A model generated the notes under the pieces. It searched no databases and was not told where the DNA came from. It was given only the letters and a program-made list of their open reading frames with translations. A stretch of DNA of 64,000 nt, taken from positions 105,866 through 169,865 of the forward strand of contig SIAR01000001.1 in NCBI GenBank assembly GCA_009691705.1, written 5' to 3'. The position numbers and the translations under genes are program-made. Below, one piece after another: positions 55,278-64,000 of this stretch. The stretch comes from Phycisphaerales bacterium. Lineage in GTDB: Bacteria; Planctomycetota; Phycisphaerae; Phycisphaerales; SM1A02. How positions within the stretch are numbered: the first letter of the stretch is position 1; the number at the start of each line of letters is the position of its first letter.

Positions 55278-55778
55278 TTAGCGTCTCGACCCTTTGCCAG
55301 AGACCCATGCGGGATAAATGAGTGCGCGAAGGGATCCGCCACGCAGCGAACTGTCCACTTCGAGCAGTGCCACCGCACCCTTGTCCATCTCAATCGACGC
55401 AGATCCGGCGCCGATGAGCTGCCCGATGAATTCACTCAGGAATGGTTCGTGCCCGACGATCGCCAGCGACGTCGCGGAGCGCTCGATGAGCGCAGCGCTC
55501 ACCGCAGCAACCTGGTTCTGTGCATCGCACTCGAGCGCCGCGCAGCGCAGTGGCGCGGGCCATCCGGCTGATTCTTCTAGGATTCGCGCGGTCTCCCAAG
55601 CCCGAACGTAACCACTGGCGAGCACCAATTCGGGTGGGGCGAAGAGCCGTCCTACCCGCTTGGCGAGTCGGGCAAACTTCTCGGCTCCTCCATTGGTGAG
55701 CGGTCGCAGGGAGTCATGGCTTAGGGTCGTAACGTCGCGCTCTGCTGCTTTGGCATGTCGAACGATAAAGAGTTGCAT
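55278..55778 (-). CDS. sixA: Phosphohistidine phosphatase SixA
   Basis: 166 residues of the histidine phosphatase superfamily: catalytic RHAKAAERD (residues 7-15), SGYVRAWETARIL, and LAIVGHEPFLSEFIGQLIG with the second His. It lies close to the STAS gene. SixA removes phosphate from histidine phosphotransfer domains. Start at 55778, 25 bases from the divergent hutI GTG. Confidence 0.9.
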   Translation of the reverse strand: MQLFIVRHAKAAERDVTTLSHDSLRPLTNGGAEKFARLAKRVGRLFAPPELVLASGYVRAWETARILEESAGWPAPLRCAALECDAQNQVAAVSAALIERSATSLAIVGHEPFLSEFIGQLIGAGSASIEMDKGAVALLEVDSSLRGGSLRALIYPAWVSGKGSRR

Positions 55779-55803
55779 AGCGCTCTACGGTACCGTCCGC
55801 ATC

Positions 55804-57072
55804 GTGGCTGGAACACTCATCATCAATGCCCGCATTGTCACGCTGCGTTCGCCTCATGGGCAAGCGCTGACCCCCCGCCGCGGGGCAGCGATGCGAGATC
55901 TGGGAGTGATCGAGCGCGGATATGTGTTGATGCAGGGTGGCTGCATCGTCCAAGTCGCCGCGGGTGATGCGGCGCGCGAACTGCACGATGGCGTGCAGGT
56001 GATCGATGCCCATGGGCGCGTTGTGCTTCCTGGATTTGTCGACTGCCACACCCACGCCTGCTGGGCGGGTGAGCGCTGGGATGAGTGGGAGATGAAACTC
56101 GCCGGCGCGTCGTACCTCGACATTCTTGCCGCGGGTGGTGGCATTCTCTCAACTGTGCGCGCTGTGCGGGCGACAACAACTGATGAACTCGCCGCGGGGC
56201 TTGAGACGCGCGCACTGCAAATGGCTGCCTATGGAACGACGACGATCGAAGTGAAGTCGGGGTACGGGCTCGACTGTGCGACTGAACTGCGAATGCTCGA
56301 TGCGATTTCACAGGCGGCGGCGCACTCACCCGTTTCGATGATTGCAACATTTCTTGGGGGGCACGCGGTCGATCCGGCCTGCGATGGTTTCGTTGCCAAA
56401 ACAATTGCTGAAACTCTTCCCACCGTGCTCGCGCGCCATCCTGGTATTGCAGTAGATGCGTACTGCGAAACTGGATCGTGGTCAGTGCAAGAGTGTGTGG
56501 ACTATTTCACCCGCGCCAAGGCTCTCGGCAGCCCCGGGCGCGTGCATACCGATCAATTCAACTCGCTTGGGATGATCCCCGCTGCGCTCAACCTCGGTGC
56601 GGTCAGCGTCGATCATCTTGAAGCGGCGAGCGAGAGTGACCTCGCCGCAGTCGCCAAGAGTTCGACGATTGCCGTGGGGCTTCCCGCAACCTCATTCTGC
56701 TTGGGTACCCGAACAATTCGCGCCCGTGAGTTCATCGATGGCGGCGGCGCACTCGCCCTCGCCACCAATGCGAATCCTGGAAGCGCACCAGTGCGGGGAA
56801 TGCCCATCATCGTCTCATTCGCCGTACGTGAAATGCGACTCACCACCGCCGAGGCGCTCACCACGGTGATCTGGAACGCCGCCTGCGTGCTCGGAGTTGC
56901 GCATAGTTGTGCATCGATCGAGTGCGGAAAGTGCGCCGACATCGTGCTCTGGCCTTTCACCGACGAACGCGCACTGGGCTACGAACTCGCGGGTCAACTT
57001 CCAGTGCAAGTATGGGCGCGCGGGGTCGATGTCGCCTCTTGCCCGCGTAGCGGTGCGCTACTCTCGAAGTGA
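55804..57072 (+). CDS. hutI: Imidazolonepropionase
   Basis: 422 residues from GTG 55804 (the frame is open upstream to 55660, inside sixA). An amidohydrolase with metal site HTHACWAGER (in GFVDCHTHACW), TTTIEVKSGYGLDCATELRML, ATFLGGHAVDP, YCETGSWSVQECVDYF, VHTDQFNSLGM and LGAVSVDHLEAA, and ATNANPGSAP. It opens the imidazolone ring in histidine degradation. No hutU, hutH or hutG lies in the window. Stop overlaps the start of map (GTGA). Confidence 0.93.
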   Translation: MAGTLIINARIVTLRSPHGQALTPRRGAAMRDLGVIERGYVLMQGGCIVQVAAGDAARELHDGVQVIDAHGRVVLPGFVDCHTHACWAGERWDEWEMKLAGASYLDILAAGGGILSTVRAVRATTTDELAAGLETRALQMAAYGTTTIEVKSGYGLDCATELRMLDAISQAAAHSPVSMIATFLGGHAVDPACDGFVAKTIAETLPTVLARHPGIAVDAYCETGSWSVQECVDYFTRAKALGSPGRVHTDQFNSLGMIPAALNLGAVSVDHLEAASESDLAAVAKSSTIAVGLPATSFCLGTRTIRAREFIDGGGALALATNANPGSAPVRGMPIIVSFAVREMRLTTAEALTTVIWNAACVLGVAHSCASIECGKCADIVLWPFTDERALGYELAGQLPVQVWARGVDVASCPRSGALLSK

Positions 57073-57878
57073 TGCTTTCGACGCGCGACACCGAACTTGC
57101 AACTGCGGCGGCTGAGTGCGTATCAAAGACCCACGAGGCGCTCGCCGAGTTTCTGGGCGAGGGACAGACGCTCGCGCAAGTCGACGCGTTTGTTGAGCGC
57201 ACACTCACGAAGCTTGATTGCAAGTCTTGCTTTCTGGGTTACAAGGTGCGCGGTCATCCCCCCTTTCCGAGTCACTCCTGCCTCTCGCTCAACGAGTGCG
57301 TCGTGCACGGAACGCATGACATGCACGCACAACCTCTCAAAGAAGGCGACATCTTTTCGATCGACATCGGCGTCCGACATAAAGGATGGATCGGCGATGC
57401 AGCGTGGACTTACATCATCAAGTCCGGCGATGACGTGGCCTATTCGCTGTTGCGGTGCGGGCGCGAGAGCCTTCGCGTGGGGATAAATGCCATGCAGCCA
57501 GGGCGTCCACTCATTGATTGGGCGCGTGCGGTGCAGAAGTGCGTCGAGAGCGACTTTGGATTTTTTCTCGTGCGTGGTCTGGGGGGACATGGATATGGCC
57601 GCACGCTGCACGCCCCGCCATTCATCTCGAATGTGGTGCCCTCATATCCCGGCGAATGGAACGAAGCGTGGAAGACCTTTCGCCCGGGAATGCTGATCGC
57701 GGTCGAGCCGATGATCGCGGTGAGCACCACTGAGATAGTTTCGACCGGCACGGCCTGGCCGATCTACACCGGTGATGGTTCGCGCAGCGTGCACTACGAG
57801 GCGGATGTGCTGATCACGCCCGAGGGTCCGGTGAATCTGACACACGCCCTCTTCGACCTTCCTGACATCGTGGGATAG
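57069..57878 (+). CDS. map: Methionine aminopeptidase, type I
   Basis: 269 residues from GTG 57069 (followed directly by ATG 57072). The metal ligands fit the family: SIDIGVRHKGWIGDAAWTY (two Asp), GLGGHGYGRTLHAPPFI (His), RPGMLIAVEPM (Glu) and VHYEADVLIT (Glu). CLSLNECVVHGT carries the binding His. It removes initiator methionine. The start overlaps the stop of hutI. Confidence 0.95.
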   Translation: MMLSTRDTELATAAAECVSKTHEALAEFLGEGQTLAQVDAFVERTLTKLDCKSCFLGYKVRGHPPFPSHSCLSLNECVVHGTHDMHAQPLKEGDIFSIDIGVRHKGWIGDAAWTYIIKSGDDVAYSLLRCGRESLRVGINAMQPGRPLIDWARAVQKCVESDFGFFLVRGLGGHGYGRTLHAPPFISNVVPSYPGEWNEAWKTFRPGMLIAVEPMIAVSTTEIVSTGTAWPIYTGDGSRSVHYEADVLITPEGPVNLTHALFDLPDIVG

Positions 57879-57888
57879 GCTCGCGCGC

Positions 57889-59133
57889 ATGACCGCATCG
57901 ACCGCATCGACCGCGCCGCGCGCACTTCTACTTGAGTCCATCCATCCCGCCGCAGATGCAGTTCTCAGTGGGGCTGGGTTCACGATCGAACGCGTCGCGG
58001 GGGCACTCGCTGGCGCGCCACTCGATGAAGCGCTCGCGCGCGCAACTGTGGTTGGCATTCGCTCGAAGAGCGAATTGCGGGCGGCACAATTCGCGCGACA
58101 CGCCAATGTCGTCGCCGTTGGCTGCTTCTGCATCGGAACCAACCAAGTCGACCTCAAGAGTGCCGAGGCTGGTGGATGCGCCGTCTTCAATTCGCCATTC
58201 TCGAACACCCGCAGCGTTGCCGAGATGACGGTTGCCGAGGCGGTCTGTCTGTGCCGGCGCCTATTCGAAAAGTCGACGCAACTGCACGCCGGAATCTGGG
58301 ACAAGAGTGCAACGCACGCCCACGAGATTCGCGGACGCACGCTTGGAATCGTCGGATACGGGCACATCGGATCGCAAGTGAGCGTGCTCGCTGAGGCGCT
58401 TGGGATGCGGGTCATCTTTCATGATGTCGTGCGCAAGATGCCGCTTGGAAACGCCCAATCGCGCCCGACTCTCGAATCACTCTTGCGCGAGGCAGACTGC
58501 GTCACCTTGCACGTGCCCGAGACGCCATCGACCATCGCGATGATCTCTCAAAAGCAGATTGCGATGATGAAACCCGGATCGGTGCTGATCAACAACGCCC
58601 GCGGATCGATCGTCGATGTCGATGCACTCGCCGCGGCACTGCGCGAGGGTCGACTTGGCGGCGCCGCGCTCGACGTTTTTCCGGTTGAACCTGACTCTGC
58701 GGGCGATTCATTCTCTTCGCCACTTCGTGATTGTCCCACCGCGATCCTCACCCCGCACATTGGAGGTTCGACGCTTGAGGCGCAAGAACTCATCGCGCTT
58801 GAAGTAGCAGAGAAACTCGTGCATTTCTGGCAGCACGGTTCGACTGAAACGTGCGTGAACTTGCCGCAAGTCGATCTGCCAGTCTTGCGCCGTGGGCAGT
58901 TGCGCATCCTGCACGTGCATCGCAATGTTCCGGGAGTGCTCGGAGCGATGCACACACTCTTGGCCGAGGCGCGCATCAACATCAACGCCGAATACCTGCA
59001 GTCGAATCCATCCACGAGTTATGTCATTCTCGATGTCGAACAGTTTGAGGATCCCAAACTGCTCGATGGAATTGCCTCGATGCCGCAGACGATTCGCATG
59101 CGCACAACCGTGGGGATCGCCCCGACCGCTTAG
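57889..59133 (+). CDS. serA: D-3-phosphoglycerate dehydrogenase with ACT domain
   Basis: 414 residues, E. coli-like type. Motifs: VGCFCIGTNQVDLKSAEAGGCAVFNSPFSNTRSVAEM, NAD site RGRTLGIVGYGHIGSQVSVLAEALGM, and catalytic residues in TLHVPETPST, INNARGSIVDVDALAAAL and LTPHIGGSTLEAQ. A C-terminal ACT domain (residues about 335-410, LRILHVHRNVPGVLGAMHTLL) is the serine-binding regulatory part. First step of serine synthesis. It follows map by 10 bases. Confidence 0.95.
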   Translation: MTASTASTAPRALLLESIHPAADAVLSGAGFTIERVAGALAGAPLDEALARATVVGIRSKSELRAAQFARHANVVAVGCFCIGTNQVDLKSAEAGGCAVFNSPFSNTRSVAEMTVAEAVCLCRRLFEKSTQLHAGIWDKSATHAHEIRGRTLGIVGYGHIGSQVSVLAEALGMRVIFHDVVRKMPLGNAQSRPTLESLLREADCVTLHVPETPSTIAMISQKQIAMMKPGSVLINNARGSIVDVDALAAALREGRLGGAALDVFPVEPDSAGDSFSSPLRDCPTAILTPHIGGSTLEAQELIALEVAEKLVHFWQHGSTETCVNLPQVDLPVLRRGQLRILHVHRNVPGVLGAMHTLLAEARININAEYLQSNPSTSYVILDVEQFEDPKLLDGIASMPQTIRMRTTVGIAPTA

Positions 59134-59142
59134 GATGCGCCG

Positions 59143-61293
59143 ATGCGCACATTCGCTTTGCTTTCTCTCGTCGCAGCGTGCCAGACGCTCGCCACACCTC
59201 CAGTCACGGTCGTGAAGCCGGTAACCGATGTCGTGCACGGTGAAACAATCGTTGACGACTACCGTTGGCTCGAGGCGCTTGAGGCAGATTCGAGCGAGGT
59301 GCAAGTCTGGACGAGTGCGCAGAACCTTCGCACCCAGTCGCTGCTCGATGGGCTTCCGTGTCATTCGACACTCGAACAGCAATTGGCCCCGTTGATGTCT
59401 ATTGGATCGATCGGCTTGCCCAAACGCGACGGTGGCTTTGCGTTCTGGACTGAGCGCGCCGGCGGGCAAAATCAAGCGGTGTTGTATGTCGGCAGCGACC
59501 CCGCACTCACGCCGCGGGGTGCCGGTGCGCCGACGGGTCCGCTGCGCGATGCCAAGCGAGAACTGCTGAACGTCAACACCCTCGACGCCAAGGGACTCAC
59601 CAGCCTCGACTGGTGGGAACCCTCACACGACGGGCGATTGCTGGCCTTTGGCACATCGAAATCGGGCAGCGAGATGAGCGTCTTGCACGTGCTCGATGTC
59701 GCAACTGGCAGTTGGCTCGCCGATGAAATCGTTGGCAAGATTGACTTCGCTGGCTGGACACCTGACGCAAGCGCATTCCTCTACACGCGCCTTGCCAATG
59801 TTGCCGATCCCTACTCGCGCGAGATTTGCTGGCACGTTTTGGCCCGACACCCGCGTCACGACTCGGTGCTCTTTCGCCAAAGCGAACCGAGCCGAGTTCC
59901 GGGCGCCGCACTTTCGCGCGACGCGCGTTGGCTGCTCATTCAACAATCCCGTGGATGGCAAGCGAGCGATCTTTTCGTGGGCGATCTCGCCGGGTGGATT
60001 CGCATGGGGATGCCAGAGGGCGGTCCAGTGCTGACGCCGATTGCCGTCGACCTTGACGCCAACTTTCAGCCCGCGGCGATTGTTGGCGACACCCTCTTCA
60101 TGCAGACCTCGCTTGATGCTCCCAAGGGGGCGCTCTATAGCGTCGACCTCACCGCTCCGGCCCGCGCAAACTGGAATCTCATCATTCCGACCCGCGAGAG
60201 TGAAGTGCTCGATTCGGTGAGTTATGCAGGTGGGGTGTTGGTTGCCATTTACGCGCGCGATGTCGTGACACACATTGAGCGCTTTTCGCCCAGCGGCGTG
60301 AGCCTCGGCGACATTGTGCTGCCAGGGCTCGGCAGTGCCAACGCCGCCACCGACGAAATGCGCACCGACGGATTCTTGAGCTATACGAGCTTCAACGAAC
60401 CGCGCTCGATCTACACGATTGATTTTCGCACCGGCGCCAGTGCGCTCTGGGCGCGACCTGAAGTGCCGGTCGATCCACAGAGTGTGAGTGTGCAGCAGGT
60501 GTTTGTTGCCAGCAAAGATGGCACAAAGATTCCAATGTTCATCGTGCACAAGAAGGGTCTCAAGCCAACGGGATCGCTGCCGACTCTGCTCTACGGCTAC
60601 GGCGGATTCAACGTGAATCTTGAGCCGTACTTTGATCCGACGCTTTTTCCGTGGCTCGATGCTGGAGGGGTCTACGCGGTTGCGAATCTGCGCGGCGGCG
60701 GCGAGTATGGCGAGCGTTGGCATCGCGATGGGATGTTGTCAAAGAAGCAGAACGTCTTTGACGATTTCTACGCCTGCGCGCAATGGCTAACTGCGCAGAA
60801 GTACACCGACGCTGCCCACCTTGCGATCAAAGGTGGATCGAACGGCGGACTTCTCACCGGCGTTGCGATCACCCAGCGCCCCGAACTATTTTGTGCCGCC
60901 ATTAGCGCCGTCCCTCTGCTCGACATGGTTCGCTTTCAGAACTTCTTGATGGCGAAGTTCTGGGTACCCGAGTATGGATCGAGCGAGAGTGCCGAACAGT
61001 TCGCCTGGATTCGCGCATACAGCCCTTACCACAACGTGCGGGTGGGCACGAAGTATCCGGCGGTGCTCTTCACCGCGGGCGAGAACGACTCGCGGGTGCA
61101 TCCACTGCATGCTCGAAAGATGGCCGCGCGCATGCAGGCGCTAGCGTCGAATGATGATGCGATCGATCCAATCTTGCTCTGGGTCGACCGCGACGCGGGA
61201 CATGGTCAAGGCAAGCCGCTAGCAAATCGCATCGCTGAGCAGGCCGATCAGTGGTCGTTCTTGATGTGGCAGACCGGACTCTGCGACCAGTGA
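59143..61293 (+). CDS. Prolyl oligopeptidase family protein (S9A)
   Basis: 716 residues. A possible signal peptide (RTFALLSLVAACQTLA) precedes the beta-propeller (about 30-420) and the alpha/beta-hydrolase domain: GYGGFNVNLEPYFDPTLFPWLDAGGVYAVANLRGGGEYGERWHRDGM, catalytic Ser in IKGGSNGGLLTGVA, Asp in TAGENDSRVHPLHA, His in DAGHGQGKP. It cleaves small peptides after proline, probably in the periplasm. Follows serA by nine bases. Confidence 0.94.
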   Translation: MRTFALLSLVAACQTLATPPVTVVKPVTDVVHGETIVDDYRWLEALEADSSEVQVWTSAQNLRTQSLLDGLPCHSTLEQQLAPLMSIGSIGLPKRDGGFAFWTERAGGQNQAVLYVGSDPALTPRGAGAPTGPLRDAKRELLNVNTLDAKGLTSLDWWEPSHDGRLLAFGTSKSGSEMSVLHVLDVATGSWLADEIVGKIDFAGWTPDASAFLYTRLANVADPYSREICWHVLARHPRHDSVLFRQSEPSRVPGAALSRDARWLLIQQSRGWQASDLFVGDLAGWIRMGMPEGGPVLTPIAVDLDANFQPAAIVGDTLFMQTSLDAPKGALYSVDLTAPARANWNLIIPTRESEVLDSVSYAGGVLVAIYARDVVTHIERFSPSGVSLGDIVLPGLGSANAATDEMRTDGFLSYTSFNEPRSIYTIDFRTGASALWARPEVPVDPQSVSVQQVFVASKDGTKIPMFIVHKKGLKPTGSLPTLLYGYGGFNVNLEPYFDPTLFPWLDAGGVYAVANLRGGGEYGERWHRDGMLSKKQNVFDDFYACAQWLTAQKYTDAAHLAIKGGSNGGLLTGVAITQRPELFCAAISAVPLLDMVRFQNFLMAKFWVPEYGSSESAEQFAWIRAYSPYHNVRVGTKYPAVLFTAGENDSRVHPLHARKMAARMQALASNDDAIDPILLWVDRDAGHGQGKPLANRIAEQADQWSFLMWQTGLCDQ

Positions 61294-61303
61294 TCTCACG
61301 ACC

Positions 61304-63559
61304 CTAACTCGCGACGACAATTTCGAGTTTGGCGTACTCAAGCACTAGCGTTCGCTCGCCTGCGGTGCGAAAGCGCACGGTGACGCTCGTCATGCTTCCG
61401 CGGGGAAGCACCGCTTCGATCCTGCCGATGCCAAACTGCGTGTGGCGAACGGTTGTTCCAACATTCATCCCGCGCGCCGCCGGAGAGTGTTGTTGACGCG
61501 TCCCACCCACCGCTGACTCATCGTCTGCACCGTTGAAGCGTCCAGCCGTTCGATCGATCAACTCGATGTGCTGGGCGGGCAGTTCGCGCAGAAATCCACT
61601 GGAAACTGTGCTCATACGCACTCCACGACTTGCGCGCGATGCAACCGATGTCAACAGAAGCGACCGTTCGGCGCGGGTCATCCCCACAAAGAGCAATCGT
61701 CGCTCTTCTTCGACACCTTCGCCCGACGCGAGGCTGCGCGCGTGAGGCAACAGACCCTCTTCGATGCCGATGATCGCCACCGTGTGAAACTCGAGACCCT
61801 TGGCAGCGTGAAGCGACATTAATGTCACAACTCCACGCTCGGGATCGATCGCATCCGAATCTGCCGCCAAGGCGATCGACTGCAGAAACTCGCGCAGTGC
61901 GTCGCCAAGGGTGAGGGCTGGGGCATCTGGCTCGCGCTCGGCGGGCACGAATGATGCGGCAGCGTTCGCCACTTCTTGCACGTTCGCCTTGCGGTCGAGT
62001 GCATCCTGTTCATCGTCTGCCGACTCGGCGGCGGCGCGCTCGAGCCCAGCCTCGCCGATCAACCGCGCGATGAAGGCTCCAAGATTTTCCGCTGGTTTCA
62101 CGGCGAGTTCGCTGCGATAGCGGGCGAGCAGCATGAGAAACCCATCGATACTGCGCGCCGTTCGCTCTGATATTCCGGCCTGGCGCGCCTGTTCGAGCGC
62201 AGCGCCAAGCGAGATTCCACGAAGCACCGCCACGTTTTCGACCTTGCGCAGCGAGGTCGCGCCGATGCCACGGGCTGGCACGTTGATGATGCGGCGCAGT
62301 GATGTGTCGTCGACCGTGTTGATGAGTGCGCGCAGATATCCCAGCGTGTCGCGTACTTCGCGCCGCTCATAGAACGCCGTGCCGCGAGCGATGATGTATG
62401 GGATGCCTCGCCGCCGCAGCGCGTCTTCAATCGTGCGACTCAGCGCATTCATGCGGTAGAGCACCGCCATTTCTTTCCACTGCACTCCGGCGCGGCTTGC
62501 GCTGACAAACTCGTCCACAACGTAGTTCGCCTCAGACACTTCGTCTATCAGCCGTGCGACTCGGGCGGGACGACCATCGGGCAGCGCCGTAAAAAGATCT
62601 TTGTGGCGGCGGGCAGAGTTGTTGCGGATTAGTTGATCGGCGAGCGCGACGATATGACCGGTTGATCGAAAGTTCTCGCCAAGCGGAATCACAACCGCCC
62701 CTGGATAGTGCGTTTCGAAGTCGAGAATGTTGGCGATATCTGCCCCGCGCCAGGCGTAAATCGATTGGTCGGGATCGCCCACCACGCAGATTGAGCGGTG
62801 CACTCTGGCAATGGCATGCGCCACCGTGAACTGGGCATGGTTGGTGTCTTGGTATTCGTCGACCAACACTTCTAAGTAGCGCCCTTGAAGTTCTTCGAGC
62901 ACCGCCTTGTCATCACGCAACATGCGGGCCGTTCGCATCAGCAGATCGTCGAAATCGAGGGCGTTTTCACGCGTGAGATTCTTCTCATAGAGCCCGTAGA
63001 CACGGGCAACGGTGCGCTCTCGAAAGTCTGTCGCGCAGGCGGCGAACTCGGCGGCGCTCTTGAGTTGGTTCTTGGCAGCAGAAATCTCACTGGCGATTCC
63101 GGCGATGGGCCACTGCATTGAATCGAGATTGGCTTGATTGATCGCAGACTTCAGCGCGGCGCGCGAGTCATCGGCATCGAAGATCGAAAAGTTTTCTGCG
63201 ATGGGAGCGCCGCCAAGTCCAGCGGCAGGCGATTGCGAACCGTATCGCCGCAGCAACCCCGCACAAAACGAGTGAAAGGTTCCAATGGCCAGACCGCGTC
63301 GTCCTGGCAGGTCGTGCGCGACAAGTGCGTCGACGCGCGCTCGCATCACCGCGGCCGCTTTGTTTGTGAATGTCAATGCCAAGATGCTCCAGGCAGGAAC
63401 CCCGCACGAAATGCGGTGGGCGATGCGCCGCGTTATGACGCGCGTCTTGCCTGACCCTGGACCGGCAAGCACGAGCATTGGACCACTCTCATGGGTGACG
63501 GCCCGCAACTGTGGCTCAGTGAGGTCGGTGAGCCAAGGCTGTTCTGATGCGCTTTGCAC
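61304..63559 (-). CDS. UvrD/PcrA-type ATP-dependent DNA helicase
   Basis: 751 residues from GTG 63559. Superfamily 1 motifs: Q-motif region LTEPQLRAVTHESGPMLVLAGPGSGKTRVITRRIAH, LTFTNKAAAVM, VLVDEYQDTNHAQF (motif II), VVGDPDQSIYAWRGADIANIL, VIPLGENFRST, GIPYIIARGTAFYERREVRDTLGYLR, VTLMSLHAAKGLEFHTVAIIGIEEGLLPHAR and RRLLFVGMTRAERSLLL. The C-terminal domain GTTVRHTQFGIGRI is the tudor-like PcrA/UvrD tail. It functions in excision repair and replication restart. UvrD and PcrA are not separated. Confidence 0.95.
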   Translation of the reverse strand: MQSASEQPWLTDLTEPQLRAVTHESGPMLVLAGPGSGKTRVITRRIAHRISCGVPAWSILALTFTNKAAAVMRARVDALVAHDLPGRRGLAIGTFHSFCAGLLRRYGSQSPAAGLGGAPIAENFSIFDADDSRAALKSAINQANLDSMQWPIAGIASEISAAKNQLKSAAEFAACATDFRERTVARVYGLYEKNLTRENALDFDDLLMRTARMLRDDKAVLEELQGRYLEVLVDEYQDTNHAQFTVAHAIARVHRSICVVGDPDQSIYAWRGADIANILDFETHYPGAVVIPLGENFRSTGHIVALADQLIRNNSARRHKDLFTALPDGRPARVARLIDEVSEANYVVDEFVSASRAGVQWKEMAVLYRMNALSRTIEDALRRRGIPYIIARGTAFYERREVRDTLGYLRALINTVDDTSLRRIINVPARGIGATSLRKVENVAVLRGISLGAALEQARQAGISERTARSIDGFLMLLARYRSELAVKPAENLGAFIARLIGEAGLERAAAESADDEQDALDRKANVQEVANAAASFVPAEREPDAPALTLGDALREFLQSIALAADSDAIDPERGVVTLMSLHAAKGLEFHTVAIIGIEEGLLPHARSLASGEGVEEERRLLFVGMTRAERSLLLTSVASRASRGVRMSTVSSGFLRELPAQHIELIDRTAGRFNGADDESAVGGTRQQHSPAARGMNVGTTVRHTQFGIGRIEAVLPRGSMTSVTVRFRTAGERTLVLEYAKLEIVVAS

Positions 63560-63752
63560 AGAGCCGAGTCTAGAGATCTCGCAGGATGGTGAGCGACCCT
63601 AGGTTTGTAAGACCGCCAGATTCACCGCGGTTGGTTCAGCGGCAGTGGAATTTGCCATTTTCAAAATTTTTTTTGTTTGCATTGACAGCCACCAGCCTAG
63701 GACAGAAACGAGCAGCAGCCGAAAATGGAAAAGGAAAAATGGGAAAAGGAAA
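63560..63752. other. Gap between uvrD start and SUMF1 end: purine-rich tract and A/T run
   Basis: Bases 63721-63752 carry an imperfect 13-15-base tandem purine-rich unit (GGAAAAGGAAAAATGGG type), immediately downstream of the SUMF1 stop on its strand. Bases 63657-63680 hold an A/T-rich run with eight T's and the word ATTTTCAAAATTTT. No gene or convincing hairpin terminator was seen. Confidence 0.6.
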
Positions 63753-64000
63753 TTACGGAGTCCTGGCGACACGGAACCCGATGCTGCTGCCGAAGTTGCC
63801 GGGCGAGTTGCCGGCGCGCAACGACGCACGGCAGTAGTCGGAGTCGTAGTCCCAGTTGCCGCCGCGCAGGAGCCGAGACGAACCACTCGCGGGGCCTGTG
63901 GGGTTGGTGACTGCCGCAGCGCTGTACGAGCCGTACCAGTCCTGGTTCCACTCCCAGACGTTGCCAAGAGTGTCATAGAGACCGAAGGCGTTGGGAAGTT
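63753..64000 (-). CDS. FGE-sulfatase (SUMF1/CLec) domain protein, C-terminal end; 5' end outside window
   Basis: The frame is open from the right edge to the TAA at 63753-63755: 81 residues, [20 protein letters not shown] onward, to GFRVARTP. This is the C-terminus of a formylglycine-generating-enzyme-like domain ([40 protein letters not shown]). The family includes sulfatase-activating enzymes and the ligand-binding fold used as target of diversity-generating retroelements. The C-terminal segment from residue 42 to 76 has the layout and codons of such variable regions. What lies N-terminal of the window, and the true function, cannot be seen. Confidence 0.88.
   Translation of the reverse strand, partial: LPNAFGLYDTLGNVWEWNQDWYGSYSAAAVTNPTGPASGSSRLLRGGNWDYDSDYCRASLRAGNSPGNFGSSIGFRVARTP
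63771..63875 (-). other. Candidate diversity-generating retroelement variable region (VR-like)
   Basis: Within the SUMF1 C-terminus, the six codons after RGGNW are GAC, TAC, GAC, TCC, GAC, TAC, and after CR come GCG TCG TTG CGC GCC GGC AAC, then AAC, TTC, GGC, AGC, AGC. Each of the asparagine-like positions could come from AAC with substitutions only at the two adenines. The frame keeps a W, CR, P and GFR scaffold. This fits adenine-directed mutagenesis, but no template repeat or reverse transcriptase is visible in this window. Confidence 0.4.

Noticed and set aside
59623..60723. Minus-strand frame of about 366 codons opposite the prolyl oligopeptidase
   Set aside because: Antisense to a well-recognised S9A enzyme; no domain or ribosome site.
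63599..63976. Minus-strand 125-codon frame at the right edge in a different frame from SUMF1
   Set aside because: It is Thr/Ala/Arg-rich and out of frame with the clear SUMF1 sequence that ends at 63753.

Overview
The window reads as chromosomal DNA from a planctomycete, most likely class Phycisphaerae. The evidence is indirect but consistent: a DUF1559-type pseudopilin with a C-terminal H-x9-DG motif, a DUF1800-DUF1501 gene pair, three secreted proteins ending in the same dockerin-like double calcium-loop motif, a C-terminal FGE-sulfatase (SUMF1) domain, and HEAT and MshEN proteins of planctomycete style. Genes are dense, on both strands, with many 4-base ATGA/GTGA overlaps and frequent GTG/TTG starts. 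I see no insertion sequence, prophage or CRISPR array; most of the window is core genome.

Layout. 1-5.3 kb: end of a DegT-type aminotransferase, tRNA-Thr, a HEAT-repeat protein, then a cobalamin riboswitch leading a secreted dockerin protein and an overlapping pseudopilin gene. 5.3-12.4 kb: mutL, a metallophosphoesterase, and the minus-strand run pckA, threonine dehydratase, nadE. 12.4-18.8 kb: tRNA-His, omega-amidase-like hydrolase, a sigma-like protein, tRNA-Phe, an MshEN protein, a possible nuclease-fold protein, hflX, tsaD and a GGQ release-factor-like gene. 18.8-25.1 kb: M20 hydrolase, secreted reprolysin-like protease with PA14 and dockerin, transaldolase and divergent pgi. 25.1-30.3 kb: cysteine desulfurase, tRNA-Leu, recA with a long N-terminal extension (promoter and terminator visible), UDP-xylose-synthase-like SDR, anmK.

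30.4-37.2 kb is a complete phosphate operon, phoB-phoR-pstS-pstC-pstA-pstB-phoU. 37.2-44.4 kb: rpmH (44 codons), shikimate kinase, rnc, a PilZ protein, ilvC, uppP, ligA, DUF4442. 44.5-49.5 kb: a probable operon of a TIM-barrel isomerase, a cysteine-less FmdB-like protein, a multi-pass membrane protein, DUF1800 and DUF1501. 49.5-55.8 kb: dinG-type helicase, secreted M14 carboxypeptidase with dockerin, ChaN-like lipoprotein, STAS protein, sixA. 55.8-61.3 kb: hutI, map, serA and a prolyl oligopeptidase. 61.3-64 kb: uvrD/pcrA and the C-terminal end of a SUMF1 gene.

The observations most worth following are the SUMF1 C-terminus at the right edge, whose codon pattern looks like the variable region of a diversity-generating retroelement target (the reverse transcriptase and template, if any, are not in the window), and the cobalamin riboswitch controlling a secreted dockerin protein plus a pseudopilin, which suggests an envelope vitamin-B12 acquisition system unlike the usual BtuB route. 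Both are hypotheses from reading the sequence; no search was run.
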